NCBI GenBank assembly: GCA_964017185.1
Contig: OZ024876.1
Span: forward strand, 33,829,278-33,893,277
Direction: 5' to 3'
DNA: 64,000 nt
From: Rugalucina vietnamica
Taxonomy: Eukaryota > Mollusca > Bivalvia > Lucinida > Lucinidae
Position numbers and translations under genes: made by a program. The notes under the pieces are model-generated. The model made no database searches and had not been told where the DNA came from. It worked only from the letters and a program-made list of their open reading frames with translations. This document shows, piece by piece, positions 43,487 through 56,421 of the stretch (position 1 is its first letter; each line of letters starts with the position of its first letter).

Positions 43487-46400
43487 CACACCACAGATTT
43501 TTTTTTTTTCACAAGTAAAAAATGAAAATTTTCTTTTGAAAATCTTGATATTTTTCTTAATTTTGCTCAAACGCTAGGCTAAGTCTTCTCTGGCTAAATT
43601 ATGTTTGTTTTGCTTTAGCAGCCTTCAAAATCGCAAAATGAAGAAAAAAAAAAAAAAAAAAAAAATAAAATATCAAAAGATTTGTAGACATCAGAGAAGG
43701 CTTGGATTACTCAAATACTAGATTGTGGGTACATGTTAGAGCACCCCACGAAAACCCACAATCTATGTTATGTGTGGTGCCTGATAACAAGCATTAAATA
43801 AGGCACCTTGTGTATTAACAGCATATACACATGCGGATTGCCCCATTTATACACAGCATTTCTTCATTTGTATAAATAGGCCCATGTGCGGATCCAGAGG
43901 GGGGACCGGGGGTCTGGACCCCCCCTGGAATTTGAAAATTTTACCTAAAAAAAGGTAATTTCGGGATTTTTGGGGGTATATATATACATGATTGTAGGCC
44001 TACTTGTGTTCCTTTGCTGAGAAAATACTCATTTATTCTCATTTCTTCAATCTATTTTAGATTTGAATTTGAGCTGGAAGATAAGGCAGTCCTACCAAAG
44101 TCTAAGTCACTAAAGACATCAACTCCGGCGTGTAAAGATATGCTCCACAGTGTTCCTGATGTGTCTGAGATATCATCTGATTCAGATGTGAGGTAAAAGT
44201 CTTGCAAGATATGTTGAGCAGTATAGCTTCCAGAACTTGAAAATTTAAGTGGCCCCCTGTGGCTGAGCGGTTAAGATTGCTGTTTCTTAATCACTCGATC
44301 ATCTAACCGATGTGTCTGGTGTGGGTTCGAGCCCCGCCCTGGCCACATGTGAGAAAAGCCAAGTTTTTGCTTGCGGGTGTGTTAGGTGTTTTTATCTGTT
44401 TTCTCCCGTTTTCGCCTACCTACTGATTGGCTCGTCTCATATGAGCTGAAATAATCTAGGTAGGGACGTAAAATTAAAAAAAAAAAACAAAAAAAAAAAC
44501 AAACTAAAAATGTTGTCTTGGCTATCATTTCGAAAACTTGCCCATGCAATAAACAGAGATTTTTTTTAGTTAAAAAAAATTGAAAATTTTGCTGAAAAAG
44601 CTTGATGTTTTTCTTATTTTTGCTCAAAACAATAGATTGCATTATAACCGCCTCGCCAAGGCGGTTCTAACGAGTACCCACAATCTATGTTTTGGAGCAA
44701 AAATAAGAAAATTAGATAAACCCCTGCATAACCCAGTTCTGCTATATAAAAGTGGGGTACAAGGGGGTATACATTACACAGACATGTTTTCGTGATGTAG
44801 GGTTTCCCTGTAGTAATTATTTTGTTTAGACTGTTAGCCAACATGATAATTCTAGAAATACAACTGGTGTGTCAATTTTCTAAAAATTGGAATCTTTGAC
44901 AGATTTAGGAACTAAATTTTAGTAGTGTTTATCTACCTTATTTGCAGGACTTGATGGACACAGATTTTTAATTTTCAGGGTTTCAGGTTTGTCTGGAATC
45001 GAGGTATTGACAGACTCCGAGATAGGGAAGCAAGAAACATATGCATGTTCTTCAAAGCCAGAGATCTCATCCAGTTTTATTAACCCTTTTGAGTAAGTTT
45101 TTAGATTTACAATATCTTAAGAGGAAATAATTGGTTTTGCGTGAATTTTGATACACAAAGTCTAATTAATGTCAGCAAGATGTTCTGTGCATTTGTAATG
45201 TCTGGAATTAATTTTTTGACCAGTTTCGCAAAAATAGTATAAAAAATGGGACCTAACCATTTTCGAAAAATAGTATAAAAAAAAAACCTAATTGCTTTTG
45301 TGATTTTTTAAAGCAAAAAGTGGCTTCAGAAACAATTATTACTTTGTTGGGCCTAACAGCATTTAAATGGACCAATTTACACCCAACAAAGTTTCTTCTG
45401 TTTATTTTTCAGCCTTACTATGGAAGTGACAGAGGATGATATGAATGCGGAGCAAGTAGACTCTGATGAGGATTATGAGCCTAGCATCAACCTCACTATA
45501 AGGTAGAGTAAATTCATATAAAGAAAAAGCAAGTCTTCACTTCCATATGCATAGAATTATCCAATTGAGGTCATGCTTTTATAATGACTTACTGAATATT
45601 ATGCAGGGTTCCCACAACCACTGGAAAACATGGAAAATGGCTAAAAAAAAATCCATGAATGGAAAATTCATGGAATTTGAAAAATGACGAAATACATGTA
45701 TCATAGAAAAATCATTGAATTCTGCTATGAAATGCCAGGGATTCATTTTTTTCCTCGCTCCCTCGATAAATATTGATAAATAAAGTTCTGTCTTTCTAAA
45801 CAGCATTCAAACCAATTCAATTCAAACCTCGCTGAGGCGGTTCTAACAAGTACCCACAATATATGTTTTGGAGCAAAAATAAGAAAAAAAGGTATACCCC
45901 TGCATACTCCAGTTTTTACTATACAAAAGTGGGGTACGAGGGGGTATACATTACATGGACATGTTTTCCTGATGGTCTCTATGATTTTGTTTTAAGTTCA
46001 TGTAGGTTGACTTTGTATTTTTGAATTTTTAGGAAAGTAACAATATTGTTTTCACAGGCCTTCCAATTCTGCGGCACTCGAAGACGTGGCGTTTGCAGAA
46101 GTGGAATTTGGAGACCACCGTGATGACATTGAAGAGGAAGAGGAGATTATACCCGAGGTCGATATTGCTGGGCCAGGAATTAAGAGGGTCTTATCCTTTC
46201 TGGATCATAGTGTGGTCACTGAAGATGAGACATATCTTTGTTTTCTTGGTCAGATTATTAATCTGGCACATGCCAAGATTCCAGAAAGCTGTACTATTCC
46301 TAGCTGTGGCCAGCCTGTGAAGATTGTCCATGAATCAGTCGGATCTGCACTCTATTTGAAATGGGTAAGAATGGCATTTATTTGCTTTGCATATATTTTA

Positions 46401-49400
46401 TACCAGCTGTTAATCCTGTTGTGTAAATTATCCTAAGCACAAACAACCATCATTATGTGTATCCATTTATCCAAGATCATGCACATTGTTTTTTATGTAA
46501 CTACACCTGGGTAACTCAGTGACTATGAGAACACAATCAATTGAGGGTGAACTGGGATAGAACCAGGACAGTAAGAAAGGGGCTTGATTGGTAAATAGTA
46601 CATAGCCTACAATAAGGGAAATTTGTATTCTGTTTCATTTTTACCATTTCTTATTTCAGAATTGCTCTAATGGTCATCTTGTGCACAGTTGGTGTTCACA
46701 ACCAATCCTCAACAGGAGACTGCATAGCGGGGATCTTCTAATCTCTGCAGCCCTCCTGCTATCTGGAAACAACTACAGCAAGATAGCCCTGATGGCCAGA
46801 TATCTTAGGATGCATTTCGTGAGCGTGGCTGTTTTTCACAGGTAGTGTATAAATTGATATAAAATGCATCAAGCCGGGATCATGAGGTTGTGTGTGAAGA
46901 GTCTGATTTGGCTCGATTACAACACAGCCTCTCTATAACACTATTGTTGGGGTCCAAGCAAATTTCCGTGTTAGCTATCCAATCCATGTCATATGGAGAG
47001 AAAAATGTGAAGATATATACCAAAATTAGTCTAAAATGACCATTTGGGGTCCATAAACTGTATGGGACACTTTTTAGCATGTCAGAGTATCATATTTGCC
47101 AGAGAATCTATGGACTTATTATCGTGAAACTATGTCCCAGATGTAGATGACCCAATTTAAAACATAACTTTTTTGTACATAATCTTGTATGGTGTATAAA
47201 AGCATGACAAAGAACCTTGTAGAGAGAACTGATGTTTTGGGGACAGGCATGGCAATAATTATACATGTATCTGTTGTTTTTTGTTTGTGTGTGTTATACC
47301 TGTATATTAAATATGCACAATCACTTCACAGGATCCAGAGGACATACTTAGTGCCAGCCATTGATCAGTATTGGGAGAAAACACAGGCAGCAGTTATCAG
47401 TGGTTTGAACAGTCAGAAACTAGTCTTGCTGGGTAAGTACATGAATATAATTATGTTGGATATGAAAAATGTCTCATCAAGTAAAAAGGTGTTTTTGGAT
47501 TTTGAATGGGCAGGGCTGTTGAATACTAGTAGTCTGGAGACGTTTGAACATACTGTATGTATAATAACATCATTTGAGCCGTGACATGAGAAAACTGTTC
47601 TTTGGAGTTACCGACCTAGTCTGTCACAAACTGGCCTGTGCATTCTCAGAAGAAAGCTAGACTCTTGAAATTTTGTGTTCAAGTAATTATACTATCCTTG
47701 CAGCCAAAACAAAGGCGCTGATCAGCTTCACAGTTACTGCGAAGCTGATATGCGCTTTTGTTTTCACATAGGCAAAACTCTGGTTTTCTCATGATGCGGC
47801 TCATTTATCTTGAAAACAAAAAACATGGTATGAAGTTATTATTTTGTTTTATAGGAGATGGTAGAATGGACAGTCCTGGACATTGTGCCCAGTACTGTTC
47901 TTATACCATGATGGAGAACAGCACCAAAGAGATTGTTTCCCTAGTAACCTTGGACAAAAGGCATACAGCTGGGAAGAGTAGTAATCTAGAGAAAGCCTGT
48001 TTCACAAAATCCCTGACATCCCTAACCCAGAAGAGAGTGGAGATAAGTGAAGTTGTCACAGATTCTCACATGCAGATTACCTCTCTTATGAGTAAGTTCT
48101 GCTCTCTTAGCATAACAGTAACTGTATACGGAAATAAGCATGATACAATTTGTAACAGACACTATGATGAAATAAGACTAAAAGTATATAATGAATGTAT
48201 CTTATTGAAAGCCTGAAAGTGCACATTTTCATTCTTTTCATATTCCAAAATCATGACAATAGTACATTCTCATCCAAGGTTTTGATATTCCGTGATATCA
48301 ACAAATGTGTCTCCTCTGAATTACAGACTGTAAATCCTGGGCTGGGCTAACTGGGCTTGATTTTGAGCTGGGCTCATTTGAGGACAGAATTCTGTAAGGA
48401 TCAGATGCAGACCTAGTAAATTCCTGTTAAACAAAGCTGCTAATTCAATAAAAACTTGTCAAATGCTGATATACTTTCAGAAAGAAGTCATCCAGATATC
48501 AGACACTCATTTGACATTTGGCATTCTGCCAAAAACTTAAACAAGAAGATAGTCAAGGTATGTTTTCTGTCTCATGTAGTCCTGGCTTTCCCAGAATTGA
48601 TATTCTTTAATACCAAAAAAGATATGGGTTTTTGGAACTACTGTGTCATGACTATTCTAATTGAGCAGTTGCCAATGGTTGATGTTGATTGATTGAGACT
48701 CATTGTTGATATGGAGCATGGTGACGGTGGTGACCTAATTAAGAAATAGGTGTTTGAAACCTGCTGAGGTTCAGTGTTGTTTCATTGAGCAAGACAGATC
48801 TACTCCTAAAGTCCTGGTTTATAAATACACAGGTGGCTCAGTCTGAACATGACAGAAAATTTGTTGACTGGGATTTTATCCAACAATAAAGACAAAATAA
48901 TCATTGATAACGGTTTGCTCTTGGCTTAGAAGTGTATTGGCTTCTAAATTAATTGCAACTTGATGCTGATCAGGTGTCCATATATAAAAAAAAATTACAA
49001 TATACCAGTTTGATTTTAGGCTGGCCAAGAAAAGGGATGTAAAGACCTGCTGCAATGGAGTAAGCATGTCACAAATCACTTCTACCATGCTGCACAGAAA
49101 GCAAACAGTTATCAGGAATTCATGGTAATCTTTCGTCTTTCAAAGACTTGTATACATTTTCATGCACCTAGCCTGCAGTTTTCTTTATGTAATTTTGGAA
49201 ACTTGCTTCTTTATTAGTTTTGTTTTTAAATTGTCATTTCATAATCTGGTTTTGGATAATATGGTACCTCAGATGATACCCAAAAAGTACCTTTAATAGC
49301 TGTTGATGTTTGACAGAACAGATTAAACATTTTTTTTTATCTAAGTGCTAGTTACTAAACATTTTCTCAGCTTTTACATTTGTGTTTATGAATACATGAA

Positions 49401-50767
49401 TTACATTGCAGGCTATATGGACTGGTGTTCTACATCATGTAGTGAACGAGCATCAGTGGTTATTTGATTACGGGAGTGGATCCAACAGCTGTTCCCATGG
49501 GCCATTAACTGAGGAACGGAATGTCAAATGGCTTGAGGCTGGAAGCAAGGCACACCAAGCTTTGGTCAAAATTGTTCTTGACAGAAGACTCCAGAATAAT
49601 GTGCCCTACTACTTGAATTTCAGGTATTGTGCAAAAATAACCAAATCAATCCTCATAGTGCTTGCTCTGACAGAAGCACAAAAATATTATATAATGGCAA
49701 CACATAGTTGAAGACAAAGGCTAGAGGTAAAGTGGGTTTTGATGGTAAACCATAATTAAAAAAAGGTACAAGTAGGCAACGATCAGTTAAAGGCGCAATC
49801 AGAAAAAGATTCCAACTCCAAAAACCGAGGCGGGAAAAAACCAAACTAACAATAATGTACTTATACCATTCCTTAAGCCGAATGAGCAGCTAGTTTCCCA
49901 ATAGGTGGCCACTCAGTTACCGTAGTTGTTTGCACATTATGGCAAAATCAGGTTATCCCTTGCTAAGCTGACAATGTAAAGCCTTACTTGAAAGATATAC
50001 ATGTAGAAATAAAATGTTTCGGCTCAAACCTAACTTTCATTTTGCTATTTTCAGAAGCACAGCTGAACTGGAAAGTTTTCAGAACTTGATTCTGATGTAC
50101 GCTGCAAAGCGGTTTTCATATTCCCCTCCAGTGTACAGAGCAAGGAACCTTTTGGCTGCTTTGGACTATAATGCCCATGTCCATCGCGGAGCAAAGCTTA
50201 ACAAAGATGGAAGTGTAAGGTACTGGATTTATAACTTCTTAACCATAGATATTATACACGAAAATCTCAAAATGAAATAGACTACTAGTTAAAGTAACAT
50301 TGCTTGCAAGTCATTCAACTGGTCTATATTTGCATCAATTGGTTCTAGTTTTATTTGTAAAAACCCTTCAAAAATATGTGGCTGTACTTCCTGACTTACA
50401 GATAGGCAATTGTTGTCGTTTGTACTTGATGTAATTTCCTTTTATGTTCTGTCAAAAAGCTTTGGCTCATCTTGCCTTTCAAATGTTTAGGTATTCAATC
50501 CTTTTTTATGATTTTAGATACCAGAGATTGTACAACAAAAAAAGTGGACGTTGGACTGTTACAGAGGTGAAGGAAGAAAAGACATACCCTCATATTCCTG
50601 AAGTCATCAAGACCGTACTCAGGATCAGATTACAGGACGGCTCAGGCATGCAAGGAAAGATGATTCTGGAGGATGATGATCCACGACACATCTCAAGAAC
50701 TTTGTCCTTCAATCCACCACCAGCTACTAATGAGCTTGTTGAACAGAAAAAATCACGTTTGAAATAG
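42893..50767 (+). CDS. Kolobok-like transposase, 13 exons, 728 aa (copy B)
   Basis: The exons, placed by the offset to copy A, are 42893-43107, 44061-44192, 44979-45092, 45413-45502, 46058-46364, 46660-46841, 47332-47432, 47855-48091, 48481-48557, 49020-49124, 49412-49623, 50055-50219 and 50518-50767. Every exon frame that I compared translates the same as in copy A, so the zinc site, the Asp382/Asp386, Asp450 and Glu597 candidates and all splice signals are kept. The convergent partner gene starts at 53494 on the other strand. With both ends intact, this copy could be autonomous. That is inference from sequence integrity and not proof of activity. Confidence 0.85.
43439..43485. repeat. (GT)n microsatellite in intron 1, copy B
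   Basis: About four units longer than the tract at 5949-5987. Confidence 0.9.
44249..44501 (+). mobile_element. tRNA-derived SINE in transposase intron 2, copy B
   Basis: Same sequence and position as 6751-7003, so it entered before the two transposon copies separated. Confidence 0.7.
44529..44797 (+). mobile_element. MITE family M1 in intron 2, copy B
   Basis: Counterpart of 7031-7299. A partial M1 at 45828-45974 corresponds to 8329-8475. Confidence 0.75.
47575..47803 (+). mobile_element. MITE family M2 in intron 7, copy B
   Basis: Counterpart of 10076-10304. Confidence 0.75.
49765..49919 (-). repeat. Dispersed repeat R in intron 11, copy B
   Basis: Counterpart of 12266-12420. Confidence 0.65.
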
Positions 50768-50961
50768 TTAAATAACTTGGTTGTTTGATTTGGGGTTAAC
50801 GTCCCACCAACAGCTTTGGTCATCCCCCTGCCCCCATCCCCCTTGCTGAATGTCTGAGGATCCTGAGTACTATCTTTATGACTTCAGGAATGTGAGGGTT
50901 ACATTGAATAGATGGAAAGCAAAATGAAGTAACAATTTATATCTGTATTTATATTCATTGA

Positions 50962-53494
50962 TTAACCCAGTCTCCCTGGCTTGAAACCCACATACTGGCC
51001 ATTAGGGTCAGGAAATTTGTCACGTATTTTCCATACGCAGCAGCTGGGGATCACCCTCCTTACACCTGCACCTAGTCTTCCATGAGTCCACATCACGAAC
51101 TGTCTGTAGGCAGCGTGCCTATAGCCACGATTTGCATCTGCGTCGATTGGGAAAGCCAGAATGTCATTTCTATAAACATTAGCCAGCTGAAGAACATTCT
51201 CGTCCAAGGCTATGAGCTGGAAATGCTGAAATTATATTTGAAGCAAACAATCTAAAAAAAAAGACAGGAAATTGCAAAACATACACAAACTCTGGTACAA
51301 ATGTGTTGGTATAAACTAGCTGATATATTATTTTGAAAATGTTAAACACTCAACTGCTAGTTCATAGATTTGTTAAATCTGCCTCTCCTGGAAATCTTTG
51401 TACTTTTTGTGAAACATGTATTCTAATATGAATGTGTGAGTCTTAGTAGTAAATCATATTTCTTCTTTTTCCCACAAGTATTTCCATCGATAAGGGAAAT
51501 TTATTATGTTGGAATATTGTATACCCTGAAACATAAACTTCGAGTTGTAAAACTGAATACAAAAATTGTAGTATTTTTACTGGTAGATTTGATATGCAGT
51601 AGGCTGGCAACTTTCCACAGCACACCCGCTCATCCTCCTGGGGCATTTCCCTACAGTTGGTGCAACTGCACCAACTGGGGCTTGAACTTGGTGATGGGTC
51701 TTGGCTCGGACTGGGACTGGGACTGGGACTGCTGCTGCCTTGGCCATCAAACCTACCACAGTCCAGCACGTCCCACAGCAGGTCGGGGTTTTTGTCGATA
51801 GACTTAATTAGTATTGCCTTCAACTCTTTCTTCTTGAGATCTCCAACAATTTCCTGTGAGCACAGAAAAACAATGCAAGAATCAAGTTAAATGTATGTTT
51901 ACAGTTACTGTAATAAGTATTTTGATATCCAAAAATAGAAAATTGTAGTTTATGTTACCTTATTGTGGTATTTCATACGATAATATGCATCATCATTGTT
52001 TTAGTAACTTGTTACAGTGGAGTATGATGTCAAAATATTTTTATGGTTGAGTCAGGTTGACTTAGAGAAGATACTAAACTCGGGTATTGGCAGCTTTAGT
52101 TACAATTTACATCACTGACATACCCTAAGCTTCTCTTTCTTCCTTCGCAGACCAACAACTATCTCTTCTGCGTTGTTTCTGTGAAGCCTAACCCTGAGCC
52201 CCTGTTGTGCCCCACCCCTCCCTCTTCCTCTCCCTCGCCCTCTTGCTTGTTTAGGAGCTGATGCTCCAACTTCATCATCATCAGTTGACATTTCATGATT
52301 TTCATCTGATGATGAGTTTGATATCTAGGTAAAGTAAAAGCAATATAAGAATCTACTGTCCTTACACCATTTTTCAGAAACTGCTTTGTTCAAAATCTCC
52401 ATTACTAAATGTACCGTAAATGTAAATATGGGATGCAAAATGGTTTACGGGGTGCAAAATACGGGATGCAAAATTAGTATTATATTTTTCTGGAGATGGA
52501 AGTTTCAGAAAAATGTTTTCTTGAAAAAAATAGTTTCTGAAAGATTGTGAAGGCACAGTTGAAGAATAGTGCACCATGGGGAGATGAACCTAATAATAAT
52601 AAGCCATGTTTTTCTGTTCATGTTAGTATATGCTCGTTTGTAAAAAGTTATGTATGTTGATAATTGATAACTCAAATAAAATATATTTAACCAAAAGTGC
52701 ACTAGTCTTTTGTAACCATGACAATAAACAATGGTGGACCTGGCCTTATGCACCTGATATATGAACAGAGATCCATTTTAGGTTTCTCCCCTTCAAGATT
52801 CTTTCAAGAGACAGCTTGCTGCAGAGCATAAACTTTCCCCAATCAATTTTTATCTATTTTATTTTAGAATAGTAAAAAGACGTAAAAAAGGAAGAAAGAA
52901 AAGCCGAATAATTCTAATATTGAAAAAAAAAAAAAAAAATAGTAGAAAAGAGAGAAAAAAAAAAAAGTAACTTCACCCGGAATCGAACTCACGACCCCGA
53001 TATCAGAGACCGTGCGCACTCCCAACTGAGCTATTGGGACTTTTAGATTTTGGTAAAATTTTACAACATAATAAATCATGATCTTGAACCACTGTTCTAT
53101 GGAAGAATATTTTATTTTCTTTCCGTCTGTTTACAAGTATTCTGGTTCAATATTTATTTCACAATTACGTATGAACACACATGAAACACACTGCATAGTG
53201 TTTATAATTTTACGAGACTTTGAGAGCCGGAAAATTGCAATTTATGTGATCGATCAAGCATTTACCCCATTGGGAGCCTCTTGTAATCGATATTACGGCA
53301 ATATGGCGATCTCTGACGAAATCAACCGGAAAACTTGCACAAGAAATGGAAAAATAGAGACGGGTTAGAGCTTCCTTGTACTTGCGTAACAGTCTTTGTG
53401 CATTTTTAACATCTTATTTGTATTTTCGATCAAATACATAGTTCATACATAAAAATAAGACCTGTATATGTTTTTTTCTTACCTCAGATGCCAT
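50962..53494 (-). CDS. P2X7-ballast-like cysteine-rich protein, 4 exons, 249 aa (copy B)
   Basis: The exons on the minus strand are 53494-53483, 52324-52124, 51853-51581 and 51225-50962. They encode the same acidic/RGRG-rich N-terminal region, Ser/Pro linker, WCSCTNC cluster and SCCVWKIRD block as copy A. The short first exon (MASE) ends at a donor GAG|GTAAG, and the second opens after CTAG; both are phase 0. Position inside the right terminal region, 237 bp from the transposon end, suggests the promoter lies in or next to the inverted repeat. Preservation of all exons in both copies indicates the gene is part of the element and not a passing capture. Confidence 0.8.
52973..53040 (-). repeat. 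tRNA-like sequence, minus strand, copy B
   Basis: Counterpart of 15473-15540 in intron 1 of the ballast-like gene. The neighbouring A-run (T-run on its own strand) is one base longer than in copy A. Confidence 0.55.
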
Positions 53495-53708
53495 GTTGGT
53501 GAAGCTGTCGTGACCTTCCGTAATCGTTCGACTTTGGCATCGTCGTAAATGGCCGATTATTAATGAAGTCTGAAAATCTTTACGATTTTATTATTTTTTT
53601 CGCTAACGCATCACAACCAGATCACATCTCTAACCCTCAGCCCATTTCGCATTGCTTTTTAATATAATCTTCTTGCATTTGACAAGTTTTCCGTGGAATT
53701 TATAGGGT

Positions 53709-53731
53709 CAAAATTTACCAATCGTATAACT
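53709..53731 (-). repeat. Right terminal inverted repeat, copy B
   Basis: Reverse complement of 42621-42643, followed by TTAA at 53732-53735. Confidence 0.93.
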
Positions 53732-53735
53732 TTAA

Positions 53736-54134
53736 AAAAAAAACACCCTGAAACAAATGTATAACGCGCTGGCGGCTTAAAATGTCAAGTAACGTCATAT
53801 AGAGACGTTGACCTTTGCCCGGCACTCGGTTCGGAAGTGCAGGGAAAAGGCTGTAGATGACGTGTTTTTGTCAGATTTCAATAAAATTTCTTGTATATTT
53901 GCTTATAAAATACTTTTGCAAAAGCAGATATATTCATTTTTCTGTTGAAAATATAAATGGTGTACACGAACTTTTCTGACAAACCACGTATGTATGTCTA
54001 TGGAAATACATTGGTTGAATTTGCGGCATATTTTTCCACACGCTCGGTGCGCGCTTTGTCTTATACGTTATTGACTGCGATAGAAAATTGAAGCTATTGA
54101 TATGACACTTGTGTCATATCTTTTCTTGTTATTT
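53736..54134. other. Unassigned DNA right of transposon copy B
   Basis: Starts with an A-run. No gene is seen. Confidence 0.4.
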
Positions 54135-54390
54135 TTATCGAAAACTAAACCAAAATATTCCCATCGGCTCAAAAGATATGGGTCCATATGTAAACAACAC
54201 CATTTTTTCACGTGAGAGTAGTTTCCCTTGGTGTAAAAAATAATTCACTTAATTGGTCGTAATACGTTTTGAAATTGATACAATAAGTTGTATAAATGAT
54301 TAAAATTGCTTTCAAATGATATTGTTTTTGTTTTAGTGGTTTGTTCTGATGATATTTCAAATTTTCGTTGTTCTTCTATGATATCATAAA
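54135..54390 (+). repeat. Dispersed repeat of about 260 bp (copy 1)
   Basis: TTATCGAAAACTAAAC through TTCTTCTATGATATCATAA matches 62518-62777, including GAAATTGATACAATAAGTT and GTTTGTTCTGATGATATT. The class is unknown. Confidence 0.6.
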
Positions 54391-54732
54391 GCAAACCCCA
54401 GGTATTTCTCCGCATTGCCGTGACAAAACTTTGGTCAAAGCCCCGCTCATTTCCACGGCTATCCCCTGCCCTCCCCCGGGTAGGGGTTCGTGGTTACAAA
54501 TGACTAGTGTATTATAATGAATTTTTGATTTATATGGGATATAAAACACCATTTCTTTGTGATATATAAAACTGAATGAAACAGGTGTTAGACAATAATG
54601 TAATCTTGTGCAACAGTCAATTAATTTTTTTCTTCTCTCACTCTGTGTGGTCCGCTAAAATGTTGTAAATTATGCCACACAATTTCACACTTTCTATTCA
54701 GAAACACACAAAAAACGTTGTTGAGAATAAAT

Positions 54733-54969
54733 TTGAGCATGTGCGTGAGAAAACCAACAATTTGGGTTCCGACCAGGTCCAACACAAACCGGGCTGTACA
54801 GTCACCGGAGATGGTTAGAGACTGGAAATTTTGGATATAGCAAGAAGAGGAATTGTACTATCCGTGTAGCGAAAACAAAGGCGCTGATCAGCTTCGCAGT
54901 TACTGCGAAGCTGATCTGCGCCTTTGTTTTCGCCTATGCAGATTGTTGATTTTCTCATTCGGCGGCTCA
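54733..54969. mobile_element. Palindromic MITE, family M2
   Basis: TGAGCATGTGCGTGAGAAAA and TTTTCTCATTCGGCGGCTCA ends, with an internal near-perfect hairpin AAAGGCGCTGATCAGCTTCG...GAAGCTGATCTGCGCCTTTG. Confidence 0.8.
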
Positions 54970-55041
54970 TTTGAAAATAAATGACTTTTTGCTACCATTA
55001 TACCTCGCTCGTTTCTTATGGAAATAAAAGTTGCACAGCAA

Positions 55042-55319
55042 CATTACGAAAACTTGTCCATGCAATATTCAGAAAAAAAAATGGCTGAAAAAATGAAATT
55101 TTTCACTAGAAAAATTTTGATATTTTTGTTATTTTTGCTCAAAACATAGATTGTGGGTACACGTTAGAACCGCATCGGCGAGACGGTTCTAACGAGTACC
55201 CACAATCTATGTTTTGCAGCAAAATTAAGAAAAATAGGTTTACCCCTGCATACCCCAGTTTTTCTATATAAAAGTGGGGTTTAAGGGGGTACATATTGCA
55301 CGGACATGCTTTCCTGATG
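55042..55319 (+). mobile_element. Palindromic MITE, family M1
   Basis: Full length: ATTACGAAAACTTGTCCATG at the left, ACGGACATGCTTTCCTGATG at the right, and a centre of GAACCGCATCGGCGAGACGG. Confidence 0.8.
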
Positions 55320-55336
55320 ATGTAAACCTCACACCT

Positions 55337-55390
55337 GGACCATCGTACAGTCGATCAAATCGGACGCTTCATCCACTGTACGAAAAAAAT
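55337..55390 (+). repeat. Inverted repeat, left partner (54 bp)
   Basis: GACCATCGTACAGTCGATCA ... ACTGTACGAAAAAAATCA is matched in reverse at 63789-63845. The unit itself has a weak hairpin (CGTACAGT/ACTGTACG). Confidence 0.65.
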
Positions 55391-56191
55391 CAGCTGCTGG
55401 CTGCCAAGCCATATAAACGTTCGTATAATTTTCTATTCGCTTTGGATTGATCACTAGAAATAACTGTATTTGAGAGGTAAAACATTTTTCACTATTTACT
55501 TCCATTTGTGACCAACAAACAACTGTGTCTACACAAGAGTACTATTTTTCCTGTTGCATCAGTGCTTTCTTTCAGTTTCGTCTAGATCATGAATCACGAA
55601 TTTTAGCTTCTTATCTTTCATCAAAACATTTTTCATGTTTTTAAACAAACGGGACGATAAAGTGATCCCCAATGCTTACCCTATAGCTCTGTCGCCATCA
55701 GGTCCAATTTATCCAGTTTTCTCTCGGTGTCGTAATTGTGATGACTGTACGGTTAGCTGCAAATTCAATTTTGCTAGTTACTGCAAAGTTAATGTTAATA
55801 TCTGTGTAAATTAAGTTTCCGTGTGTCATGTCTTTATAAATTATGAGCATAAAAATCGCCACATTGCATTAGCGAAGGCAAGGAACTGATACAATTCATT
55901 TGAGACAAAACGGGTTTGTTATTAAGCCAGTTTAATAGCTTGTCGGAATAAGAAACAGAGATAGATAGCATGGGTGATCATTCTTATAAACTGATATTAG
56001 CAAGTATGCCATGGCGGAGCCTTGTGATTTGCATTGTTCCGTTCGATCGATTTGAAAACCAATTTGGACGAGGTTACGAAATGACTTAATTGCTATACTA
56101 CATGACGTATTCTGCTGACATTTGCAGAAGTATATACCGGTTTGTTCGTGTGTCTGTCCCAGGAGTAATCAGGTTGATTTTACAAAATTTG
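55391..56191. other. AT-rich DNA, nothing recognised
   Basis: No gene or repeat structure seen. Confidence 0.4.
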
Positions 56192-56400
56192 ATAGGGAGC
56201 GCAGTGGCATAATGGTAGAGCGTCGGACCTCGAATCGATATTTCTGGATTGAAACCCAATGGGACGCCTTGTCGTGTCCTTGAGCACAGTCATGGTCAAT
56301 GCACAGGAATGGATGGATCATTCTGGTTATGTATTTTTTATCCATATCATCTGCAAAGAGGAGCTCATCTAGGAGGAGATGCCTCTGTGGTTGCCACAGA
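56192..56400 (+). mobile_element. tRNA-derived SINE
   Basis: Head with A-box-like AGTGGCATAATGGTAGAGCG and B-box-like GGATTGAAACCC, then CTTGTCGTGTCCTTGAGCAC, a segment resembling the post-tRNA part of several invertebrate SINEs. It abuts the end of the LINE relic. Confidence 0.6.
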
Positions 56401-56421
56401 CTTGATGATTTCTTTCCGCTT

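Larger units (their letters stand above)
42621..53731 (+). mobile_element. Kolobok-like DNA transposon, copy B (11,111 bp)
   Basis: Matches copy A from first to last base with a steady offset that changes only at simple repeats: +8 bp at the (GT)n tract, +1 near 45650 and +1 in an A-run near 52960. Both 23-bp ends and both TTAA sites are intact. Similarity stops exactly at TTAA on both sides, which shows transposition and argues against a segmental duplication. Confidence 0.9.

Noticed and set aside
43373-43570. Frame with a run of alternating His and Thr
   Set aside because: Translation of the (GT)n microsatellite.
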